Notes under the pieces: generated by a model
Database searches by the model: none
Seen by the model: the letters and a program-made list of their open reading frames with translations, nothing else
Told to the model about the DNA's origin: nothing
Shown here: positions 55,999-64,000 of the stretch, piece after piece
Layout: each line of letters begins with the position of its first letter
Position numbering within the stretch: the first letter of the stretch is position 1
Program-made: the position numbers and the translations under genes
NCBI GenBank assembly: GCA_958450365.1
Contig: CAUEEP010000287.1
Location: forward strand, 1 to 64,000
DNA from: Mesorhabditis belari
Taxonomy: Eukaryota > Nematoda > Chromadorea > Rhabditida > Rhabditidae
Length of the DNA: 64,000 nucleotides
Reading direction: 5' to 3'

Positions 55999-56563
55999 GT
56001 CATTTCAGCCATAAAATCCTCTAAATTCTACTCGATTTCACCTTGAGCTCGTATTTTTGGTTTAGTTATCTCAAACCGGTTTTCCTTGCCGAGAAGTGAA
56101 AAGTTCAAAGGAGAAAATCTGAAAAAACGATCGGATTGTCGTTTTTTTTTCTGGAAATACGCGCTTTTAAAAAAAAAAGATTTCAACAAAAATTTGCACA
56201 CTTGTGAATTGTGGAAAACAAGTAAAAAGATCAAGAGAGAAAAAAGGAAAAAAGAAATGTTCACTTTGGTGAAACCACTGAAAACGTTTCCCCAATTTTC
56301 ACCCAAATCATCATTTCCTTTTTGTTTTTGGGAAAGCTTTGTCTCAAGGAGGAGAATTATCATTTCTGTTGAGTCGAGAGCTTGTTTTCATTGATTTTCT
56401 TCTTTGAATGGTAGAGAACTTGACTTATTTTGCTAATTTAGGTAAATAAAGGTAAATCGTTTCAAAATAAACTTAATTTGTTTACTGCTTTTTCTTTTGT
56501 TACTTTTCTTTGTCTCCAAAAAGATTTCCGAAACTTTAGACCCTTCCAAATCCTCTCATTCTC
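55999..56563. other. Spacer upstream of the four-helix membrane gene
   Basis: Contains A-rich and T-rich stretches and two overlapping open frames on opposite strands around 56028-56394 that are Lys/Phe-rich low complexity. No domain or splice structure is evident. It probably includes the promoter of the gene at 56564. Confidence 0.5.
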
Positions 56564-57753
56564 ATGGCTATAGTGAATAATTGCGTTTGTTTAAAAGCAG
56601 ATCCTTTCAAATCCCATTCATACAATGTTTTTCTATTACCAGTTGCTAAAATCAATGCAAATTATTGTAGAGAATCAACTCAAACTGAGATGGGAGATTA
56701 CCGACATGATAGGGAAAAGTATCGGCTATTTTGTGGATTTCTGCATATAAAGGTTGAGATTTGAGGACAGAATATTTAGCTTGAGCTTGAGCTTTAGCTT
56801 GAGCTTTAGCTTGAGCTTTAGCTTGAGCTTTAGCTTGAGCTTTAGCTTGAGCTTTAGCTTGAGCTTTAGCTTGAGCTTTAGCTTGAGCTTTAGCCTGAGC
56901 TTTAGCTTGAGCTTTAGCTTGAGCTTTAGCTTGAGCTTTAGCCTGAGCCTTAGCTTGAGCTTTAGCCTGAGCTTTAGCTTGAGCTTTAGCCTGAGCTTTA
57001 GCCTGAGCTTTAGCTTGAGCTTTAGCTTGAGCTTTAGCTTGAGCTTTAGCTTGAGCTTTAGCTTGAGCTTTAGCTTGAGCTTTAGCTTGAGCTTTAGCTT
57101 GAGCTTTAGCTTGAGCTTTAGCTTGAGCTTTAGCTTGAGCTTTAGCTTGAGCTTTAGCTTGAGCTTTAGCTTGAGCTTTCCAAAATTCTTAACCGCATTT
57201 CTAGACAGCCACGTGGATCATCTTGGGATTGGGCGTGATTTCGCTGATATGGCAACTCTTCCGAAGCAACTATCAACAAACGAAATTCGGTCATTTCACT
57301 TTTATGCATTCGATTGATGTAAGTTCGATGGAAAGTAGCAGAGTTGAGAGTTCACATCGAAAAGTTCAGTTCACCGAGGTGATCATGATGACTTTCGCAT
57401 TGACAATGCTTTTGTGTGGATTGATCGCCGAACGACAATCATTTTTGGTCCCATATTTGGTTGTACAGGTTTGAAAGAAGATTCTCTACAAGATTCGAAT
57501 TTTACTCAAATCCAAGGTCGTCAAAGTGATCGGCTATTTGATTTTCATTGTCACCTACGTTTTGGACAAGTTTTTCAACATTTTAGATGACAAAGAGAAG
57601 AGAGATTTGTGAGCATTTCAGAGTTTTCCAAAATTTTCAATCTAATCTTTTAGATTCTCAAAGAAAAATGTCACAATGACCTCATCGGAAGAAATAGACG
57701 AAGAAGAGGTCGAAGAATGGATTCATCAGAATCCCGGTTTGCCAAAGAATTAG
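56564..57753 (+). CDS. Small nematode multi-pass membrane protein
   Basis: Four exons (56564-56752, 57205-57468, 57517-57608, 57654-57753) give 214 residues. Exon 1 ends [14 protein letters not shown] and exon 2 begins [16 protein letters not shown]. This Cys-HxK followed by TM1 is the layout of small four-helix membrane proteins of nematodes (LAPTM-like / DUF7027-type). Further hydrophobic segments are [26 protein letters not shown] plus [16 protein letters not shown]. The C-terminal tail is acidic ([13 protein letters not shown]) and cytosolic by this topology. Intron phases all fit. Intron 1 contains a 12-base minisatellite of about 400 bases. Function unknown; family assignment rests on topology and the Cys-rich N-terminus. 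Confidence 0.65.
56775..57178. repeat. 12-base minisatellite in intron 1
   Basis: About 33 copies of TTAGCTTGAGCT, with a few C-for-T variants (TTAGCCTGAGCT) clustered around 56895-57005. Because the unit is a multiple of three without stops, it creates a long false Phe-Ser-Leu frame running into exon 2. Confidence 0.97.
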
Positions 57754-57911
57754 TTGATGAATTGACTTACAGTAGTTAGCCTTCAGATATACCCGTGTAA
57801 ACACCGCTTCGATTTCCATTTAAGATTACAAATTTAGATCTAAAAGTAGTCCCAAAGTAAAGAAAAAACATGAAACAACAACAGAAAAAGAACCAATTTC
57901 GCTAAACTACT

Positions 57912-58223
57912 AATCACTTTGCTTGTCTCGCCTGAATACCTTTTTCTTCTCCAAGTTTGTTTTATATTGTCAATTTGTTTATTTCTACACTGTTAAATCA
58001 GTGCTAAATCAGTTGAATCATCGCTTTCATCCTGTTTCAAACAAATCTTGGTCGATTTTCCTCAAATCCACATTGCAATCACTTTGCTAGTCTCGTCTGA
58101 ATACCTTTTTCTTCTCCAAGCTTATTATATATTGTCAATTTGTTTATTTCTACACTGTTAAATCAGATGAATTATCGCTTTCATCCTGTTTCAAACAAAT
58201 CTTGATCCATTTTCCTCAAATCC
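57912..58223. repeat. Tandem duplication of ~165 bases
   Basis: 57912-58069 and 58077-58223 are direct copies (AATCACTTTGCTTGTCTCGC versus AATCACTTTGCTAGTCTCGT), ending TTTCCTCAAATCC in both. They lie downstream of the membrane-protein gene. The second copy lacks an internal GTGCTAAATCA segment. Confidence 0.9.
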
Positions 58224-58430
58224 TTTCGCTATTTAACCCCATTATTGAATTACTCCAAAGTAACCCGTTGCGTTGAAGTAAAAGTACAAATAACGGGTCA
58301 AAATTTTGGTTAGTTAACCGAAATTTGTACAAAATAGTGCAAAAGACCGAAAGTCTTGATTGAAACACATAAAGACATAAAGACAAGAACTTTTCGGTGG
58401 AAACAACTTGATTCACTTGAAAATCTCCAG

Positions 58431-58670
58431 GTTGGTTCTTCGGGACGGTTCTCGGCATTAATTGTCTCTTCCTCGTCATCGCCATCATCGCCGTTTATGT
58501 CGTGATCAAGTGGGCTTTCAATATAAATGACTATTGAGTCAATCACTCAGAATCTCATTCTCGAACTTTATTCAGATGTCGAAAATACTTCAACGATCTG
58601 CACTCTCATCTTCAACGACAATCATCTTCCGTCTATGCATCAAGCACAAATCCCTATGCAACATATCAAT
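58431..58670 (+). other. Possible orphan membrane exon with in-frame TGA
   Basis: After a CTCCAG acceptor, one frame reads GWFFGTVLGINCLFLVIA and IAVYVVIKWAFNINDY, a strong transmembrane segment. It then meets TGA and continues VNHSESHSRTLFRCRKYF to SSSVYASSTNPYATYQ and a stop. The last motif resembles C-terminal tails of small nematode membrane proteins. A 39-base intron (AA|GTGGGC...CTCAG|) would remove the TGA but changes frame. No upstream exons were found. It may be a gene remnant. Confidence 0.3.
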
Positions 58671-58927
58671 AAAGAAAGAATAAAGAATTCAATTTTTATA
58701 TTAAAAGTACAAAAGGATATGGATGTGAAGGATATGGAAAACTATAAGGTTTGTTTAAAACATTCACGACGATTCAGCCCACCGGTGGCTCAAAACAAAT
58801 CCAGCCCACAACGATTATTTTTCGTTTCAACTCATTTTTAGGGACGTTTGTTATTCATTTTGCAGAAAATTCTCGATAATTTTGTACTAGTTTTCAAGAG
58901 GAGATTCAGGGCTATCGAATCACTATC

Positions 58928-59452
58928 ATATTGGGTTGATGAATTGAAAACTGCCGGCTATTGTCATATGTGACAGTTTGAGCACTTTCTTCAAAAGAAA
59001 CCCATTTTGGTGTCAATAGAAAAGTTGTAGAGAATCAAAAATGAAGCTTATAGCCAAATTTTCAGAACGATTCAAAAACTGGTTTTCAAGAAATGCGAAA
59101 TTTACGAATTTTCACAAAACTTTCATTTTAAGCGAAACTACTAAGTGTATCTTTTTGGAAATTTGGCTATAAGCCTAATTTTTGATTCTCTGCAACTTCT
59201 CTATTGACACCAAAATGGGTTTCTTTTGAAGAAAGTGCTCAAACTGGGACATCTCCAGTCCTCCATTTTTGAGTCTCACACTTGTCTCACACACAAACCA
59301 AAATCCTACTACGAAAGAGGAATCCGCAAATTGCTTGTAAAATGGGCAGAAGTCGTCAATAATAATGGAAATTATTTGGAATGAATTTATGGTTTTATGT
59401 TGAATAAATTTTAGTTCAAAGTCCGGCAGTTTTCAATTCACCAACCCAATAG
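58928..59452. mobile_element. MITE with long inverted ends
   Basis: Starts TATTGGGTTGATGAATTGAA and ends with the inverse of TATTGGGTTGGTGAATTGAA. The arms continue for about 150 bases (AAACCCATTTTGGTGTCAAT, AAAATGAAGCTTATAGCCAA and complements), around a centre near 59110. The mariner-like end TATTGGGTTGG is shared with the unrelated-interior elements at 61108 and 62172. Confidence 0.85.
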
Positions 59453-60014
59453 TTTAGTTTTTCTTTGAATTTTCACCAAAATATCAGTAAAACAGTTAAC
59501 GACCCAGCGACTGCCTAAAATACTGTCGCGAATGTGTTTTTAAAAAGTTTTGTTTAGAGTGTTAAAACAGGGATTGAAGTTAGCTTTTAAAACCTGCCAA
59601 ATTTTCCTGCAAACTCCTTAACTCACCTTCCTTTTGCCAATTTTTCCAAAAAAAAACAAGTTTACCCGGTAACTTCACAAAATCAGATCAAAATTCTCGT
59701 CATTTTTCTGTTTGCCGACTTTTAAACGTTTTCTTCTCATTCTCACCCCCAAATTGCATCGATTTTCGAAATAATCACAACCATCTCTCAAAGCTGAAGA
59801 ATAACAACAAGAGAATTTCCAGACAAAATTAAAATCGCAATCAAAATTCTCGTAATGTTCTCAATTTTTGTTTGATGGTTGATTTGATGCCATTTGATCT
59901 TGTGAATTCCCCCCTTGCTCTGTTTACATAAACTGTGTCCCTTTCTCGCCTCCGATTCACGATAAATAATCTGAAATTCTTGTACTCCAAAACTGTGAGA
60001 GTTTTTGAAGAGCA
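59453..60014. other. Upstream region of the TIMP-like gene
   Basis: AT-rich with no open frame that can be supported. It presumably holds the promoter of the gene starting at 60015. Confidence 0.5.
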
Positions 60015-60859
60015 ATGTTTTCGTTAATTATTTTATTCATTGGTCTATCATTGTTCGAGTCTTTAAATGCTTGTTCTTGTCCTCAATTCAATGGAATGTG
60101 GCAATTGAAAAAGGAACCGATATACGCGATTTGTTCTAATGATTACGGTTTGTCTGATAAAGATCCTCAAGATAACCATAATTGTATAGAATTCTTCAAA
60201 TCAATCCATTTATTCTTGAGATTTCAGTCACCCGAATCCGTGTGAGCAAATTAGAGAACTACACTTGTGTTCAAGATGAGATCAGAAATAGAGGATGCTA
60301 TATGAAAGCTGAAGTCATTGAGGATTTCATGGTCAGTACTAACTAATCATCAAAAAATCTAGCATCAAATAAAGTCGATTTCTGAATTTATAGGCTCCAT
60401 TGAAAGAAACGAATCGTCGGTCGATGAAGAATCGTTTGAAAGGCGATCTCAATTCGGCAATGTGCGGAGTGAGCCTTCCACAACCCGGAGATTATATTAT
60501 GAATGGTGAGATCTTGCTGATTTTGCTGATCTTGCCCGCACGGTCAACCAGACAGACTTACCTTTTTTGTTTTTGCACAAAGTACATCCCAAAATGTCTA
60601 AAACAGGTGTTTTTGCAGCTTGGCCTGACGATGATGCTTTCCGAGAGAATGCTTGCAATTTAATGAGAGAAAGTTATAGTGAAAAAGTGAGTAATAGTTT
60701 GTACAAGTAATGACAAATTTGAAGCGATTCTGTTAGTAGATTTCTGTTTAGAGAGCCGCTGAGATTCGTGAGATTGTGAAGAAATGCCCGAAAGAGAGGA
60801 GAGATTGGAATTATTGGGTGAATAAGGGAAATGAGATGTTGAGTGGACCAAGGAATTGA
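60015..60859 (+). CDS. Secreted TIMP/NTR-domain-like protein
   Basis: Five exons (60015-60147, 60228-60331, 60394-60505, 60619-60686, 60752-60859) give 174 residues. The signal peptide MFSLIILFIGLSLFESLNA is followed immediately by CSCPQFNG, so the mature protein should begin Cys-Ser-Cys, like the Cys-x-Cys N-terminus with which TIMPs chelate the metalloprotease zinc. AICSNDYVTRIRVSKLENY matches the first strands of the NTR/OB fold (ICxxDxVxRxxV). Later Cys residues (YTCVQDE, GCYMKAE, SAMCGVS, NACNLMR, KKCPKER) would supply disulfides. It is close in length to N-terminal-domain-only invertebrate TIMPs. Inhibitory activity is inferred, not shown. Intron phases all agree. Confidence 0.75.
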
Positions 60860-61107
60860 AAAGGGAACTGGCTGAATAAAACCTATCAAAAAACATCAAT
60901 TCCAGCAATTTCATCAGTTTCGAATAAAGAGTTACAAAATGTTTGTCTTTGTCGCTTTGTCGGCCTTTAGTCTCTCCTCTTACACTACGCTCACTTTAAG
61001 ATCTTTTTCTATTAAAGTTGGAGCCATTCTCTGCAGTATCTTGTAATTATACTTGTAAGTTAAGAGTTAGTATACAATTTACGGTGAGAAAACTCTTGAA
61101 ATAGCTA

Positions 61108-61647
61108 CTATTGGGTTGGGGAGAATGAGTCGGCGCCGAAAATCAAAGAAATTTCTAAAACTTCTCGCAGACTTCGTCAAATGAAAAGCGTTTGATATCA
61201 GTAGAAAGGTTAACTAATTCTCTACAAAATGACATTTAAAAGAGAACTCAAACAGCGCCTCAACTCAACAAAGGATCATTTTTTCACAAAATCGATAAAC
61301 TGTCATCTAGAGTAAACGGTTGGATCTTCCTGAAAATTTGGTAACTTATGTAATTGAGTGTGCTCTATCTTTTTTATATAAACACGAAAGGCGATTTATG
61401 TGGAAGAAACTGTTCAAGCAATGAGTCGATTTCTAATTTTCTAGTCGAGCTAATCATTTTGATTAGCTGTGTTTGGGAATCCATAAAATCCCAAAAAAAG
61501 AAAAGCTTTGTGGAATCTCTCAAAAGCCATTTTGTAAAGAAATAGTGGACCATTTTGATGAAACAAAACGTGTATTTAAAGAAGGTTTTATGGGTGCAAA
61601 AAGTTTCTTTAAATTTCGGCGCCGACTCATTCTCCCCAACCCAATAG
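61108..61647. mobile_element. 540-base MITE, copy 1 (TATTGGGTTGGGG ends)
   Basis: The left end TATTGGGTTGGGGAGAATGA, followed by GTCGGCGCCGAAA, is exactly inverted at the right. The interior is largely the inverted equivalent of copy 2 at 62172-62697 (for example GGCGATTTATGTGGAAGAAA and CCAAAAAAAGAAAAGCTTTG). No intact transposase: the short open frames inside differ between the two copies. Confidence 0.92.
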
Positions 61648-61953
61648 ATCGCTTCAAATCGCTTCAAATCACAGAAAGCTACTCGTAAATGAGTCAATTT
61701 CTATTCAAGAAATCTACTCGATTTGTGTCAATCATCCAATAATAAAAATCTCATTAAAAACAATTTTTTTCCATACTTCTTTCCTTTTTTTTCACAGCTT
61801 TCAAATCTAATTGCGTTCAACGGGTCGGTAGTACTTTGTTTTCAATCAATCTCTCATTTTGTCTGACTTCTGCACAGACAAATGTCATTATTCTGGTACA
61901 AGAAAAGTACATTCTCTATTACAAAATAACTCCAAATCTTAGATTATATCTAT

Positions 61954-63795
61954 ATGTTGAAAGTTACCGCTGAAATAGTCAATGAGTTTTTTCATTGGCT
62001 TTTCAATATCATTGGTTTGGCGGCAAATTCAGCGTTGATTTTGTTGATTTTGACGAAAACTCCGAAAACATTACGATCATATGCTGTTTATATTGCTAAT
62101 TTTGCATTCACTGATTATACAGCATGCTTTCTGGCGATATTTGTAATGCAAAGGTGAGATTAAATGGTGAACTATTGGGTTGGGGAGAATGAGTCGGCGC
62201 CGAAATTTAAAGAAACTTTTTGCACCCATAAAACCTTCTTCAAATACACGTTTTGTTTCATCAAAATGGTCCACTATTTCTTTACAAAATGGCTTTTGAG
62301 AGATTCCACAAAGCTTTTCTTTTTTGGGATTTTATGGATTCCCAAACACAGCTAATCAAAATGACAAAAGTCCGACTCATTGCTTGAACAGTTTCTTCCA
62401 CATAAACCGCCTTTCGTGTTTATATAAAAAAGATAGAGCACACTCAATTACATAAGTTACCAAATTTTCAGGAAGATCCCTCCAACCGTTTACTCTAGAT
62501 GACAGTTTATCGATTTTGTGAAAAAATGATCCTTTGTTGAGTTGAGGCGCTGTTTGAGTTCTCTTTTAAATATTATTTTGTAGAGAATTAGTTACCCTTC
62601 TACGGATATCAAACGCATATCATTTGACAAAGTCTGCTATAAGTTTTAGAAATTTCTTTGATTTTCGGCGCCGACTCATTCTCCCCAACCCAATAGGTCT
62701 TGCTTTGTTTTAAAATCACAAATACCCGTTCTTTTGTTCAACTTTATGTATGTTATTTGATTGGTGAATGAGTCTTTTCATTGCTTTTCTTACTTTAGTT
62801 TAAAACCAACAAATACAAGAATTGAACAAGCTTGGTACAAGCACAGACTAAATAATGCAATAATTGTATCAAAGTGAATTTGTAGTACTCCTTTCCAGAA
62901 TCATTCCCGACGGTGAATCCCTCACCTACATCTCCTATGGCGCTTGTTCATTTTGGGGCCATCGTGCTTGTTTCATCGGCTATTCCTTCATGTTACATTG
63001 TTATGCTCACAGTCTTATCTCGCTCATTCCATCTTTTTGGTATCGATGGTACATTCTAAAGCATGTAAGCTCTAGTAAAGTTCGATTAAAAGAAAACTTC
63101 TTCAGCGAAATCCCTCAATTCTTGTCTCAATTTTCGTTTGTCTTACTTTCTATTCCCCATCACTTTTTCAAGCGGTAAACTAAGTTTAAACTAGTAATTT
63201 GTCTTTGATTTTCTTTGATTTTTCTTTGATTTAGATCTCATTCACTTTCACCGAAGATCCCGAGCCAATAATCCGAAAATTAATGATTGAAAAATTCAAT
63301 TATTCTCTTGACGGTCAGTTTTTAACAATGGAGAGCTTTTAATCTTTTAGTTTAAAGACTTTTATTCTAATTCTTAAAAAGATACAAACATTGGGATAAA
63401 GCTTGCTTATTGTTATATTGTTAGATGTTAGATTAATTTAAATCAAAGCCCCTTTTCAGGCCTAACCGTCTCTGGCCACGTCTCGATCTTCAATTTCTTG
63501 AGTCTTTTCACGATTCTCTGGCTAACTATCCCTTGTGTTCCCGTCTATATCACTGTCACAATTCTTAGGAATCGAATTCACAAAAGATTAGACAAAATCG
63601 CGATAAGTAGTAGAACAAAAAGTGTGCACAAGAAACTCGTGAAGGTTCGATCTCAAATTCATTTCCATATTCGCCCTTCAGGCTCTCGTCTTTCAAGCTT
63701 GTCTTCCATTAGTTTATTCAGTGGCTGTTTTTGCTATTCAGTCGAACAACTTCAAATTATGCATCACCCGGTTTTAGAGTTTCTGGCTTTTCAGG
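61954..63795 (+). pseudogene. Srd-class chemoreceptor, frameshifted and partial
   Basis: Exons 61954-62153, 62899-63064, 63106-63174, 63235-63313, 63460-63644 and 63682-63795 join in phase. Exon 1 reads MLKVTAEIVNEFFHWLF and TKTPKTLRSYAVYIAN. Exon 2 has the srd signature RIIPDGESLTYISYGAC, MLHCYAHSLISLIPSF and YRWYILKH. Later parts are HRNPSILVSIFVCLTF, GHVSIFNFLSLFTILW and SVHKKLVKALVFQACLPLVY. In the sixth exon the frame breaks: AVFAIQSN must shift by one base to continue as QLQIMHHPVLEFLAFQ. No TM7 exon was found before the window end. Intron 1 holds MITE copy 2. It is probably a recent pseudogene, or a sequence error in an otherwise intact gene. Confidence 0.7.
62172..62697. mobile_element. 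526-base MITE, copy 2, in the srd intron
   Basis: Same ends as copy 1 (TATTGGGTTGGGGAGAATGA and its complement), 19 bases after the srd exon 1 donor. Relative to copy 1 the interior is inverted, with a few substitutions. The srd splice sites are untouched. Confidence 0.92.
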
Positions 63796-64000
63796 TAAAA
63801 TTGAAGATTGTTTTCAGGTTTTAGTTTTCAATTTAAACACTCGACTTGCGGTTGATTTCATTCGATTCCCCATCAAATTCTGCTATATAGAGATCAATAT
63901 TAGATTGGGTGCTTACCTGTAAGAATATCGAGAAAACCGGCGTTATACAAAACTCCGAACAAAATATACTACAAAATATAATACTACTATACTAAAATAT

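Noticed and set aside
56754..57317. A 187-residue open frame rich in Ser, Leu and Phe
   Set aside because: It is a reading of the 12-base minisatellite joined to an out-of-phase stretch of exon 2. A phase-0 intron removing the repeat gives a sensible membrane protein.

Overview
This is nuclear DNA from a nematode, most likely a rhabditid close to Caenorhabditis. The evidence is AT-rich sequence, many 40-60 base introns ending in TTTCAG, and gene families of that group: chemoreceptors of the srh/sri, sre and srd classes, a DUF268 protein, a nematode UDP-galactopyranose mutase (glf-1), an ShK-type secreted peptide and a TIMP-like protein. The species cannot be fixed from the sequence. All exon models were built by hand from frame continuity and GT/AG (once GC/AG) sites.

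Layout. 0-6 kb holds two intact genes: a secreted EGF-repeat protein and glf-1. 6.6-13.4 kb is a mosaic of mariner and pogo/Tigger-like elements around a minus-strand chemoreceptor (copy A) and a broken phytanoyl-CoA hydroxylase (PHYH) copy. 13.7-18.5 kb has an ShK-like peptide, an acidic secreted protein and one unrecognised gene. 19.8-24.2 kb carries the intact PHYH gene followed by chemoreceptor copy B. 25-42 kb is a transposon graveyard: a KRBA2/Ginger-like integrase, a Tc1/mariner relic, an unclassified transposon with about 400-base inverted ends, a Bel/Pao retrotransposon holding a MITE, and a second long-TIR DNA transposon. A third PHYH remnant with chemoreceptor copy C sits in the middle, and copy D follows at 42.5 kb. 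44.3-63.8 kb is more ordinary: an sre receptor, a DUF268 protein, a SPIN90/NCKIPSD-like protein, a Cys-rich secreted protein, a four-helix membrane protein, a TIMP-like protein and a frameshifted srd receptor, with MITEs in many introns and spacers.

Main themes. (1) A PHYH-plus-srh/sri cassette has been copied at least four times within 35 kb. All four receptors read as intact, but only one PHYH copy does. (2) Several transposon families can be sorted out because paralogous empty sites lie in the same window. A pogo-like element shares its ends with two short MITEs that sit next to or inside genes. A mariner copy can be placed exactly at a TA by comparison with two empty copies. (3) Receptor copy D has a 43-residue in-frame tandem-repeat insertion in its predicted last extracellular loop. 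(4) Many introns host perfect or near-perfect palindromes.
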